From assembly GCA_019244745.1 (NCBI GenBank), contig JAFASF010000257.1, positions 1 to 37,279 on the forward strand: 37,279 nt of DNA. The letters are read 5' to 3'. The DNA comes from Solirubrobacterales bacterium. Lineage in GTDB: Bacteria; Actinomycetota; Thermoleophilia; Solirubrobacterales; Solirubrobacteraceae. Both the position numbers and the translations under genes were made by a program. Below are positions 1 through 7,391 of this stretch, one piece after another (position 1 is the stretch's first letter; every line of letters starts with the position of its first letter). A model generated the notes under the pieces. It made no database searches and was not told the DNA's origin. It saw only the letters and a list, made by a program, of their open reading frames with translations.

Positions 1-36
1 ACACCCGGACCAAGGGAGGACACCATCACCGAGCTA

Positions 37-612
37 ATGGAAGAGCACGTGGAGGACTTCGAGACCGAAGAGACACTCCCCCACATCGAGTTCGAAATCG
101 GCGACAACGTCGTCTATCCGCACCATGGTGCGGGCAAAGTGCTTCGCAAGGAAGTCAAGGAAGTGCTTGGGGAGAGTCGCGAATACCTCACGATCAAGAT
201 CCTCCACAACGACATGACCGTGATGGTCCCGACCGAGAACGCCGCGCTCGCCGGCCTGCGCCGCGTGATCGACGAGGAAACCGTCAAGAAGGTCCTCGCT
301 GTGCTTTCAGACGAGTGCTCGGAAATGCCCAAGAATTGGAACCGCCGCTTCAAGCACAACCGGGACAAGATCAAGACCGGCGACATCTACGAGCTCGCCG
401 AAGTGGTGCGCAACCTCGCCATCCGCGAGGCCGAAAAGGGCCTGTCGACTGGTGAGAAGCAGATGTTCACGCGAGCCAAGAAGATCCTTGCCTCAGAGCT
501 GATGTACGCGCTCGAGATGGACGAGGTCCAGGTCGAGGAGCACATCTACGGGCTCCTCTCCGAGTCCTCCAATGGCGGGACGAACGGCAAGGTGGCAGTC
601 GCCGCGAAGTAG
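37..612 (+). CDS. carD: CarD family transcriptional regulator
   Basis: This 191-residue protein matches the CarD/CdnL family, which binds the RNA polymerase beta subunit and stabilises the open promoter complex, especially at rRNA and housekeeping promoters in actinobacteria. The N-terminal RNA-polymerase-interaction domain is recognisable around residues 20-75 (GDNVVYPHHGAGKV, then a beta-rich stretch). The helical DNA-contacting C-terminal domain follows (MPKNWNRRFKHN ... LSTGEKQMFTRAKKILASEL). It leads the ispD-ispF genes, with ispD starting 12 bases after its stop. The first ATG is used here, but the frame stays open to the window edge. A good Shine-Dalgarno (GGGAGG) sits about 17 bases before this ATG and only 5 bases before an in-frame ATC, so the true start may be a non-standard codon or lie outside the window. 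Family assignment is firm; the start is uncertain. Confidence 0.95.
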   Translation: MEEHVEDFETEETLPHIEFEIGDNVVYPHHGAGKVLRKEVKEVLGESREYLTIKILHNDMTVMVPTENAALAGLRRVIDEETVKKVLAVLSDECSEMPKNWNRRFKHNRDKIKTGDIYELAEVVRNLAIREAEKGLSTGEKQMFTRAKKILASELMYALEMDEVQVEEHIYGLLSESSNGGTNGKVAVAAK

Positions 613-624
613 GTTCGCACAGAC

Positions 625-1296
625 ATGGCGGTCGCGTTGATCGTGGCCGCTGGACGTGGCGAGCGCCTTGGGTCGGATCGGCCCAAGGCGCTGGTCACAC
701 TTGCGGGCAGACCGATGCTCGAGTGGAGCGTGGACGCACTGCGGGCCGTTCCGGAGGTCGAGCAGATCGTGGTCGCGCTCCCGCCGGAGACCGAGTACGG
801 AGCGGGGCCGGGCGGACTCCTGGCGGTGACCGGCGGCGAGACACGTTCGCACTCCGTACGCGAGGCGCTGCGCGCCGCACCTCCCGGCGATCCGGTGATC
901 GTCCACGACGCCGCGCGTCCGCTCGCCCCTCCGGAGCTCTTCGCCCGCGTGCTCGCCGAGCTCTCGCGGACCGGCGCCGACGCGGTGATCGCCGCCGCGC
1001 CGGTGTCCGACACGATCAAGGAAGTGGGGGCGGACGGGCGGACGGTCACCGCCACGCTCGACCGCGAGCGCCTGTGGGCGGTGCAGACACCTCAGGTGTT
1101 CCGGCGCGCGGCGCTCGAGGACGCGCTCTTCAACGCCTCCGACGAGGTGCTCGCGTCGGCCACCGACGACGCCTGGCTGATCGAGACCGCGGGGGGTCGG
1201 GTCCGGGTGGCGCGCGCGGAACCTCAGAACATCAAGGTGACCAGCCTCACCGACCTGCGGCTCGCCGAGATGCTGCTCTCAGAGCGCCGGGCGTGA
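625..1296 (+). CDS. ispD: 2-C-methyl-D-erythritol 4-phosphate cytidylyltransferase
   Basis: IspD transfers CMP from CTP to 2-C-methyl-D-erythritol 4-phosphate, the third step of the non-mevalonate (MEP) isoprenoid pathway, in the cytosol. The 223-residue length is normal. The N-terminal nucleotide-binding signature AAGRGERLGSDRPKAL is present, as is the family motif VHDAARPL near residue 93 and the conserved LWAVQTPQVF segment. The ATG start follows carD by 12 bases without a strong ribosome site, suggesting co-transcription with it. The stop overlaps the GTG start of ispF by four bases (GTGA), the usual arrangement for these two consecutive pathway enzymes. Confidence 0.96.
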   Translation: MAVALIVAAGRGERLGSDRPKALVTLAGRPMLEWSVDALRAVPEVEQIVVALPPETEYGAGPGGLLAVTGGETRSHSVREALRAAPPGDPVIVHDAARPLAPPELFARVLAELSRTGADAVIAAAPVSDTIKEVGADGRTVTATLDRERLWAVQTPQVFRRAALEDALFNASDEVLASATDDAWLIETAGGRVRVARAEPQNIKVTSLTDLRLAEMLLSERRA

Positions 1297-1796
1297 CCGT
1301 GCAGACCGGCATCGGTTACGACTGCCATCCGTTCGCCGAAGGCCGGCGACTGGTGCTCGGAGGTGTGGAAATCCCGCACGAGCGCGGCCTAGCAGGGCAC
1401 TCGGACGCCGACGTGCTCTCACATGCCATTACCGACGCGCTGCTCGGAGCAGCCGCGCTCGGGGACATCGGGCAGCACTTCCCGGACACCGACGAGCGCT
1501 ACCGGGACGCGAACTCGATCGAGCTTCTGAGGTTGGTGGCCGAGTTGCTGGCGCAGCACGGCTTCGCGGTGCTGCACGTCGACGCCACGGTGTTGGTCGA
1601 GCGCCCCCGGATCGCGCCGGTCCGCGAGCGGATCCGCGACGCGGTGGCCGGCGCGATCGGCATCACGCGCGAGCACGTGAGCATCAAGGCCACGCGCGGC
1701 GAGGGCATGGGCTTCGTCGGTCGCGAAGAGGGCGCGGCGGCGCTGGCCGTGGCCACCGTGGAGCGCGTCGGGGCCGGCGATCCAGCGGGGACCTAG
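1293..1796 (+). CDS. ispF: 2-C-methyl-D-erythritol 2,4-cyclodiphosphate synthase
   Basis: IspF cyclises CDP-ME 2-phosphate to methylerythritol 2,4-cyclodiphosphate with release of CMP, and works as a zinc-dependent trimer. The metal-binding DxH is seen in GIGYDCHPF (D10 and H12), followed by GHSDADVLSHAITDALLGA and the C-terminal KATRGEGMGFVGREEG, all family hallmarks. The 167-residue length is typical. The listed long ORF (723..1796) is in this frame, but its first 190 residues are an Arg-rich shadow of ispD. I start at the GTG that overlaps the ispD stop; a second GTG two codons later is possible. It ends the housekeeping half-operon and is followed by a convergent MFS gene. Confidence 0.95.
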   Translation: MTVQTGIGYDCHPFAEGRRLVLGGVEIPHERGLAGHSDADVLSHAITDALLGAAALGDIGQHFPDTDERYRDANSIELLRLVAELLAQHGFAVLHVDATVLVERPRIAPVRERIRDAVAGAIGITREHVSIKATRGEGMGFVGREEGAAALAVATVERVGAGDPAGT

Positions 1797-1834
1797 CCGA
1801 GCGGGGGACGATCGCCCGACCGGAGACCCGAGGG

Positions 1835-3022
1835 CTACTTGCGAGCGCGGGCAGCCACGGCCAGCAGCGCGGCGGCGAGTCCAGCGGCGGCGGCGACCAC
1901 AAACGCGGACCGGGCACCGTGACCGTGATGCGCGACCAAGCCGGCGATCGCGCTCGCGGCCCCCGTCCCGCCCGCGAACCCGGTCGACAGCCAGCCAAAG
2001 CCCTCCGCCGCGGCGCCCGGAGGCGCCCGGCGCTCGACGAGCAGCGACAGCGTCGTGAGCGCCGGATTGAGCGACACGCCGCAGAGCAGCATGAGCGCGC
2101 CCACGAGCCACGCGCTGCCGGCCGGGATCATGAGGATGGCCGCGCCCGCCAGCAGCGCGAGCAGCGCCGGTAAACGCCGAGCGGGCGGGGCGGACCAGGT
2201 CCGGCTGGCGTACGTGACCGCGCCGGCGATGCCGCCGACCGACAACAGGGCGATCAGCACACCGGACAGGGCCGGAGCTCCGTGCTCTGAGGCGAACACC
2301 GGGGTCGCCACCTCGAGGCCGCCCACCACCCCGCCGACGAGCGCCGCGATGGCCAGCAGCGCCGGCATGCCGGTCGAGCGCAACACGCCCCGACCGCGGC
2401 CGCCCTCCTCGCGGCGCGGCCGCCGAGACGGCGCGGGGGCGGCGATCGATGCGGCGAACGCGAGCGTTCCGGCCGCGGACACCGCCGCGACGCCGAGCAG
2501 CGCAACCGACGCCGACCCCAACACGATCAGGCCGGACAACAAGAGCGGACCCGCGAGGATCGAGAGCTCCTGGGTCAGGTAGACCAGGCTGTAGGCGGCG
2601 GTGCGGTCCTCCGAAGGAAAGCGCTCCCCCCAGGCCACGCGCATGGCCGTCGACACCGGCGGAAGCGCGAGGCCCGCGACCGCCCCGAGCGCGATCAACG
2701 CTGCACCCGGAGCGTGGGCCAGCGACAGGCCCACGATGGCGGCCAGCGCGCCGGGATGAACCAGGCCGCAAAGCGCCATCAGGCCGGCGCCGCCGCCGGC
2801 GTCGATCACCCGACCCTGAAGCGGCCGCGCGGCCGCCGCGGCGATCGAGAGGGCACCGAGCACCGCGCCGGCCACGGCGAGCGAGCCGACGTGCTGTCGC
2901 ACCACCAGGATGATCCCGATGCCGCCAGCCCCCTGGGTGACCTGGGCGGTCAGGCCGGCGAGGGCCTGAAAGCGCACCGCTCGGTCGCCGAGGACGGTAC
3001 GACCCGGGCTGCGCTCGCTCAC
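1835..3022 (-). CDS. MFS transporter
   Basis: A 395-residue integral membrane protein of about twelve hydrophobic segments rich in Ala, Gly, Leu and Val. It resembles drug- or metabolite-efflux members of the major facilitator superfamily, a proton-driven transporter fold of the cytoplasmic membrane. The first half contains a GRVIDAGGGAG loop in the usual MFS motif-A position between helices 2 and 3. The substrate cannot be told. The start is a GTG preceded at six bases by TAGGGT on the minus strand, which fits a leaderless transcript. The gene is divergent from the methyltransferase and convergent with ispF. Its insertion between ispF and cysS breaks the expected housekeeping order. Confidence 0.85.
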   Translation of the reverse strand: MSERSPGRTVLGDRAVRFQALAGLTAQVTQGAGGIGIILVVRQHVGSLAVAGAVLGALSIAAAAARPLQGRVIDAGGGAGLMALCGLVHPGALAAIVGLSLAHAPGAALIALGAVAGLALPPVSTAMRVAWGERFPSEDRTAAYSLVYLTQELSILAGPLLLSGLIVLGSASVALLGVAAVSAAGTLAFAASIAAPAPSRRPRREEGGRGRGVLRSTGMPALLAIAALVGGVVGGLEVATPVFASEHGAPALSGVLIALLSVGGIAGAVTYASRTWSAPPARRLPALLALLAGAAILMIPAGSAWLVGALMLLCGVSLNPALTTLSLLVERRAPPGAAAEGFGWLSTGFAGGTGAASAIAGLVAHHGHGARSAFVVAAAAGLAAALLAVAARARK

Positions 3023-3028
3023 CCCACC

Positions 3029-3046
3029 ACCCTAGCCCGTTACGCT
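3029..3046. promoter_or_regulatory. Divergent leaderless-type -10 elements (MFS gene and methyltransferase)
   Basis: The 33-bp gap between the two divergent genes holds TAGGGT on the minus strand, six bases before the MFS GTG, and TACGCT on the plus strand at 3041-3046, nine bases before the methyltransferase ATG. Both fit the actinobacterial TANNNT -10 consensus. No convincing -35 is seen for either. Confidence 0.55.
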
Positions 3047-3055
3047 CTCGTGCCC

Positions 3056-3622
3056 ATGAACCGGATCCACAACGTGCTGTGCTCATCGGGCTGGTGGTCG
3101 CGCACCGTGCGATCCGAGCTGCTGCCGTGGGGCCTGGAAGGCGTGGAACTGGGCGACGAGGTGCTCGAGGTCGGGCCCGGGTTCGGCGCGACCACCAAGG
3201 TGCTCGCCGGACGAACCGAGAAGCTCAGCGTGGTCGAGCTCGACGAGGGCTACGTGCGCCGCCTACGGTCCGAGCTTCCGGAGTCCGTTTCCGTCACCGA
3301 GGGCGATGCCACCGACCTGCCGTATCCCGACGGCCGATTCTCGGCGGTGGTCTGCTTCACGATGCTGCACCACATTCCCACCCGCGAGCTCCAGGATCGA
3401 GCGTTCGCCGAGGTGGCCCGGGTGCTGGCCCCCGAAGGAACGTTCGCCGGCACCGACAGTCTGGGCGCCGGATGGCTGTTCAAGCTGATCCACGTCGGCG
3501 ACACGCTCAACCTCGTCGACCCCGGCGGGCTTCCGGCGCGCCTGAAGAGCGCCGGACTGTCCGATCCCGAGGTGGACCTTGGCGGCCGGTCGCTTCGGTT
3601 CCGCGCGCGCAAGCGAGCGTGA
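3056..3622 (+). CDS. Class I SAM-dependent methyltransferase
   Basis: A 188-residue Rossmann-fold methyltransferase. The SAM-binding motif I is EVLEVGPGFGATTKVLA, motif II carries the acidic residue in LSVVELDEGY, and the later motifs EGDATDLPYPDGRFSAV and MLHHIP are present, as in UbiE/COQ5-like (Methyltransf_11) enzymes. The methyl acceptor is unknown. The track ORF begins at 2714, but everything before MNRIHNVLC is antisense to the MFS gene. ATG 3056 is chosen because it matches the family N-terminus; GTG 3050, in frame, is an alternative. It is a single gene, divergent from the exporter and followed by a strong hairpin. Confidence 0.9.
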   Translation: MNRIHNVLCSSGWWSRTVRSELLPWGLEGVELGDEVLEVGPGFGATTKVLAGRTEKLSVVELDEGYVRRLRSELPESVSVTEGDATDLPYPDGRFSAVVCFTMLHHIPTRELQDRAFAEVARVLAPEGTFAGTDSLGAGWLFKLIHVGDTLNLVDPGGLPARLKSAGLSDPEVDLGGRSLRFRARKRA

Positions 3623-3626
3623 CCTC

Positions 3627-3659
3627 CCGGCGCGGCGCGCCGCAGCTTCGCCGCGCCGG
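3627..3659 (+). terminator. Hairpin terminator after methyltransferase
   Basis: A perfect 11-bp GC stem (CCGGCGCGGCG / CGCCGCGCCGG) with an 11-base loop begins five bases after the methyltransferase stop. No U-tract follows, which is common in high-GC actinobacteria. Confidence 0.6.
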
Positions 3660-3765
3660 AACATGCGTCGGCGACTGATCCGATTCGCCTCCCCGTCCGT
3701 ACTGGAGGTATCGACCACGTAGTTCCCACGCCGGCCGAGCCGGTGGAAAAGAGGAGGTGCCAGGA

Positions 3766-4095
3766 GTGACCGATCAGCAGCCGGGGGGCGACGGCGTGAC
3801 CCGCCTGTCCTTCCTCAAGGGCTCGGCCGGCGTGGCGGCCGGAATGGCGGCCGTGGGCGTACCCGCGGCGGCGGCGATTACCACCAAGGACGCGCGCGTC
3901 GTCACGACCCCCGCGTCGCGAACCCCGCGGGAGCCCGTGATCGCGTACGTGCGCGACGCCGCGCGCGGCGAGGTGACGATCGTGTCAGGGACGAGCGAGA
4001 CCACGTACCGCGACCGCGCGCTCGCGCAGCGGCTCCTCGATGCCGCTCCGCGGGACCCTTTCACGAACGGAGGTGCCAGTGTCCTCGCACCGTGA
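3766..4095 (+). CDS. Small exported protein with Tat-like signal, DUF4331 cassette
   Basis: A 109-residue protein I cannot assign to a named family. The N-terminus has a Tat-like signal: TRLSFLKGSAG followed by a hydrophobic Ala/Gly/Val stretch and an AAAA cleavage-like region near residues 34-37. The usual twin arginine is reduced to Arg-Leu, with the FLK part intact. The rest (about 70 residues) has no membrane segment and a small beta-like section EVTIVSGTSETTYRD. The start is GTG 3766, placed seven bases after AGGAGG; the track start at GTG 3757 would overlap that ribosome site. Its 3' end overlaps the DUF4331 gene by 17 bases, and the two are probably translationally coupled. It may be an export partner or a maturation subunit, which is inference from position only. 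Confidence 0.7.
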   Translation: MTDQQPGGDGVTRLSFLKGSAGVAAGMAAVGVPAAAAITTKDARVVTTPASRTPREPVIAYVRDAARGEVTIVSGTSETTYRDRALAQRLLDAAPRDPFTNGGASVLAP

Positions 4096-5488
4096 AGCGC
4101 CGGAGATCAGCAAGGACCCGGTTGCCGACAACACCGACGTCTACGCGTTCGTCAGTCCCGATAAGCCTGACACGGTCACGCTGATCTCAAACTTCGTGCC
4201 GCTCCAGGACCCGCCCGGCGGCCCGAACTTCTACGAGTTCGGAGACGACGTCCTGTATTCGATCTATGTCGACAACGATGGCGACGGTGTCCCGGAGATC
4301 TCTTTCGTGTTCCGCTTTGAGACCACTCTGCGTGACCCGAACACCTTTCTCTACAACACAGGCCCGATCACCTCTCTCGACAGCCCGAATTGGAACAAGC
4401 GCCAGTTCTACTCCGTGACCCGCGTCGACGCGGACGACACGACCGCGTTCGGGACTGCACGAAACGGCCACAGGATTCGGGCGCGCGTGCTGGGCGAGGG
4501 GCTGGCGTGCCCTCCGTGCAACATCGGCCCTCGCTCGACGCCGAACTACGCCGCGCTCGGTCAGGCGGCCGTGCACCCCCTTCCCGGCGGCGTGCAGGTG
4601 TTCGCCGGTCAGCGCAACGAAGGTTTCTACGTCGACCTCGGGGCGATCTTCGACCTCGGGGACCTGCGGCCGTTCCAGAACCTGCATCTGATCCCGACCC
4701 CGGCTGCACCGGGGGTGGACGCAACCAAGAACCTGAACATCCACACGATCGCGATGCAGATCCCGATCTCGCAGCTGACCGCGAACGGCTCGAGGCCGAA
4801 GAGCGCGAGCGACGGCTCCGCGGTGATCGGGGTGTGGAGCGCCGCGAGTCGCCGCAAGGTGCGAGTCATCGACCGCGGGGAAGACGAGGACGCCAAGGCC
4901 GGGCCGTGGATCCAAGTCTCCCGCCTGGGCAACCCGCTGTTCAACGAGGTGATCGTGCCGCTCGGGCAGAAGGACCGGTGGAACGCGCTGTATCCCGCCG
5001 ACGACAAGCAGTTCGCGCAGTTCGTCCAGCACCCGGAGCTCGCCCGCCTGCTGCCGGTGCTCTATCCGGGGGTGTTCCCGCATCTGGCCGCCCTCAGTGC
5101 GCCGCGGGCGGACCTCGTGGCGATCCTGCTGACCGGGCTTCCCTCGGGCATCGTGCCCGGGTTTCAGAACTTCACCGGGCCCGTGCTCGCCGATCAGCTG
5201 CGGCTGAACACGGCGATCCCGCCGACCACCTCGAACCCCAACCGGTTCGGCATCCTCGGCGGCGACCTCGCGGGGTTCCCGAACGGAAGGCGCGTGTTCG
5301 ACGACGTGGTCAGCATCGAGCTGCGGGCCATCGCCGGCGTGACGTTCGCGCTGGTGGACCGCTCTTTCACGCCGGACGCGGCGGCCGGAGAGCTGACCGA
5401 GGGGCTCATCCCTGCGCCCGGGCGCTACCAGGCCACGTTCCCGTACCTCGCGCCCGCACTCGACGGGTTCGACAATCCGCCCAGTTAG
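4079..5488 (+). CDS. DUF4331 family protein
   Basis: The 469-residue protein opens with the DUF4331 hallmark SSHREAPEISKDP, then NTDVYAFVSPD, and an Asp-rich segment (YVDNDGDGVPEI) that looks like a calcium- or metal-binding loop. A conserved Cys pair, CPPCNIGPRSTPNY, sits around residues 144-147. The family has no established biochemical function. Many homologues carry a signal peptide, but this one begins directly at the conserved domain with no hydrophobic leader. The start GTG 4079 follows GGAGG at about five bases; the track ORF start at 4040 lies inside the upstream gene. It sits between a small Tat-like protein and a 105-residue protein, forming a compact cassette with overlaps and a 14-base gap. 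Confidence 0.85.
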   Translation: MSSHREAPEISKDPVADNTDVYAFVSPDKPDTVTLISNFVPLQDPPGGPNFYEFGDDVLYSIYVDNDGDGVPEISFVFRFETTLRDPNTFLYNTGPITSLDSPNWNKRQFYSVTRVDADDTTAFGTARNGHRIRARVLGEGLACPPCNIGPRSTPNYAALGQAAVHPLPGGVQVFAGQRNEGFYVDLGAIFDLGDLRPFQNLHLIPTPAAPGVDATKNLNIHTIAMQIPISQLTANGSRPKSASDGSAVIGVWSAASRRKVRVIDRGEDEDAKAGPWIQVSRLGNPLFNEVIVPLGQKDRWNALYPADDKQFAQFVQHPELARLLPVLYPGVFPHLAALSAPRADLVAILLTGLPSGIVPGFQNFTGPVLADQLRLNTAIPPTTSNPNRFGILGGDLAGFPNGRRVFDDVVSIELRAIAGVTFALVDRSFTPDAAAGELTEGLIPAPGRYQATFPYLAPALDGFDNPPS

Positions 5489-5502
5489 CCAGCGGCCAGA
5501 CC

Positions 5503-5820
5503 ATGCACGAGATCTACTCCGCGCGCAAGCACCCGGAATTCGTGGTGCTCGACATCGGGGGCGATATCGGAGCGCTGATCGTCCACGCCGACGAGCACAT
5601 GCAAGGCGTCGAGGTCGAGATCAGCCCGGCCGGCGACGATCTGGCTCTCAGCCACAAGGAGGTGCTCGAGCGCTCCATCGATGGCCGCCCCGCGTTCACC
5701 GCCGTGTTCGATGGGCTCGCCGCCGGCGCCTACACGCTGTGGGTGCGCGGTGAGGCATGGAACCGGGGGGTCTCGGTCGCCGGCGGAGCGGTCGCCGAGC
5801 TCGACTGGAGAGCGATCTAA
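5503..5820 (+). CDS. Conserved small protein of the DUF4331 cassette
   Basis: A 105-residue soluble protein starting at ATG in MHEIYSARKHPEFVVLDIGGDIG. It alternates short beta-like strands (FVVLDIGGDIGALIVH, VEVEISPAGDD, YTLWVRGEAWNRGVSVAGG) and ends in DWRAI, which suggests a small all-beta fold. I do not recognise a named domain. It begins 14 bases after the DUF4331 stop, is on the same strand, and is presumably the last gene of that transcript. The track ORF (4390..5820) is in this frame, but its upstream part is an Arg/Pro-rich shadow of the DUF4331 gene. Function unknown. Confidence 0.7.
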   Translation: MHEIYSARKHPEFVVLDIGGDIGALIVHADEHMQGVEVEISPAGDDLALSHKEVLERSIDGRPAFTAVFDGLAAGAYTLWVRGEAWNRGVSVAGGAVAELDWRAI

Positions 5821-5848
5821 CTCGCTGTTCAACCAGCCGTACGCGCGC

Positions 5849-6032
5849 CGGGAACCACTAGTGGGGCTCCCGGAAACGTTTCGCCCGTAATGCCGGACCG
5901 GATGACCGCCAGGCTTCGTCCTCGGATCCTCGTGTAGCGCTGCTACACGTCGGATCCTGCGTCCTCGCCTGACGGCCCCCGGTCTCGACCTTCCGGGCGA
6001 AACGCTTCCGGTCGACCCACTAGGGTTGCCCG
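5849..6032. repeat. 184-bp imperfect inverted repeat with central perfect hairpin
   Basis: Outer arms 5849-5890 and 5991-6032 align as reverse complements at 33 of 42 positions without gaps, sharing TTTCGCCCG and TAGTGGG blocks. The inner parts continue the symmetry more weakly, with a shared CAGGC and a GGATCC on each side. The centre is a perfect 8-bp stem (CGTGTAGC, loop GCT, GCTACACG) at 5931-5949 on the same axis of symmetry. The element fills almost all of the gap between the DUF4331 cassette and cysS and ends three bases before the cysS start. The right arm contains TAGGGT (6021-6026), a possible cysS -10 box. It could be a MITE-like remnant, a structured leader or terminator, or a protein-binding site. 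Confidence 0.75.
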
Positions 6033-6035
6033 ATC

Positions 6036-7391
6036 GTGCGAGTCATCTCGCTGCATGACACCCGAACCGGCAGGTTGCAGGTCCTGGAGCCCAGAGAGCC
6101 GGGCAAGATCGGCATCTACGCCTGTGGCCCCACGGTCTACGGGCGGATCCACGTGGGCAACGCACGTCCGTTCGTCGTCTTCTCGCTGCTCAAGCGGTTC
6201 CTCGTCCACGAGGGATACGAGGTGACCTTCGTGGCCAACATCACGGACATCAACGACAAGATCTATGCCGCGGCGCAGAAGGAAGGGATCGAAAGCGAGC
6301 AGCTCGCGCTTTCGATGACCGACGCATACATCACGGACACCGACGCCCTCGGGCTCGGGCGGCCGGACTACGAGCCGCTCGCCAGCCAGACGATCGATGA
6401 GATCATCGAGCTGATCGGGTGGCTGATCGAGCGTGGGCATGCCTACGCCGCGGACGGCGACGTCTACTTTCAGGTGCGCAGCTATCCCGAATACGGCGAG
6501 CTGTCCCACCGCAACGTCGACGACATGGACCAAGGGGAAGGAATCGACGGAGCGGAGCGCAAACGCGACCCGCTCGATTTCGCCCTCTGGAAGGCACGGA
6601 AGCCGGGCGAGGACACGGCCTGGGACTCTCCCTGGGGAAAAGGGAGGCCGGGATGGCACATCGAGTGCTCGGCGATGGCCGAGGCGATCCTCGGGCTCGG
6701 TTTCGAGATCCACGGGGGCGGCGAGGACCTCATCTTCCCCCACCACGAGAACGAGGCCGCGCAGACGTTCGCGGCGCACGGAGTCCCGCTGGCCCGGATG
6801 TGGGTGCACAACGGAATGGTCCGGCTCGACCAGGCGAAGATGGCCAAGTCCGTCGGCAACGTGTTCGTGCTCCACGAGGCGCTCGAGCAGTACGGGCGCG
6901 ATGCGCTCATCGTGTACTTCTGCGGCGGCCACTACCGCCAGCCGATCGAGTTCGACGATGAGCGGCTGAGCGAGGCGAGGGAGCGCGGCAGAGGGATAGC
7001 GGAGGCCGCCCGGCGCCGGCTTGAGCCGGGCGATTCCCCCGTCTGGTCGGGGGCGCTGCGCGAGCGGTTCTTCGACGCGCTGGCCAAGGACTTCAACACA
7101 CCTCGAGCGCTGGCGGCGGTAGCCGAGTGGGTGCGCGAGGCCAACCGGTCCGAGCAACGCGTCGGCGACCGGGACCTGCGCGAGATGCTCGGGGTGCTCG
7201 GGCTCGAGAACCTGCTCGACGTCGCGCCGGCGGAGATTCCGCCGGAGGTGATCGAACTGCGCGATCTGCGCGAGCGGGCGCGCGCCGAGCAGGACTACGC
7301 GCGGGCCGATCGCCTGAGAGAGGAGATCAAGAGCCTGGGCTGGGAGGTCCGCGACGGCCCAGAGGGCGCCGAGCTGCTGGCCGTCAGGTGA
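6036..7391 (+). CDS. cysS: Cysteinyl-tRNA synthetase
   Basis: A class I aminoacyl-tRNA synthetase that charges tRNA-Cys with cysteine in the cytosol. The 451-residue product shows the HIGH-type motif HVGNARP after YACGPTVYGRI, the second signature MAKSVGN (KMSKS equivalent), and zinc ligands in YACGP, WHIECSAM and FPHHENE. The anticodon-binding helical C-terminus is present (RAEQDYARADRLREEIKSLGW). The start is a GTG giving VRVISLHDTRTG, the expected family N-terminus. No T-box sequence was found in front of it. The stop overlaps the rlmB GTG by four bases, so the two are co-translated. Confidence 0.96.
   Translation: MRVISLHDTRTGRLQVLEPREPGKIGIYACGPTVYGRIHVGNARPFVVFSLLKRFLVHEGYEVTFVANITDINDKIYAAAQKEGIESEQLALSMTDAYITDTDALGLGRPDYEPLASQTIDEIIELIGWLIERGHAYAADGDVYFQVRSYPEYGELSHRNVDDMDQGEGIDGAERKRDPLDFALWKARKPGEDTAWDSPWGKGRPGWHIECSAMAEAILGLGFEIHGGGEDLIFPHHENEAAQTFAAHGVPLARMWVHNGMVRLDQAKMAKSVGNVFVLHEALEQYGRDALIVYFCGGHYRQPIEFDDERLSEARERGRGIAEAARRRLEPGDSPVWSGALRERFFDALAKDFNTPRALAAVAEWVREANRSEQRVGDRDLREMLGVLGLENLLDVAPAEIPPEVIELRDLRERARAEQDYARADRLREEIKSLGWEVRDGPEGAELLAVR

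Noticed and set aside
1419-3086. 555-residue minus ORF, Arg/Gly-rich
   Set aside because: It is a frame shadow of the MFS gene and ispF with low-complexity Arg-rich composition and no domain.
4187-5083. Long minus ORF across the DUF4331 gene
   Set aside because: It is antisense, without a known domain; the plus frame carries clear DUF4331 motifs.
5849-6035. Possible T-box leader of cysS
   Set aside because: No T-box core sequence and no specifier or antiterminator arrangement was found; the region is a symmetrical palindrome instead.
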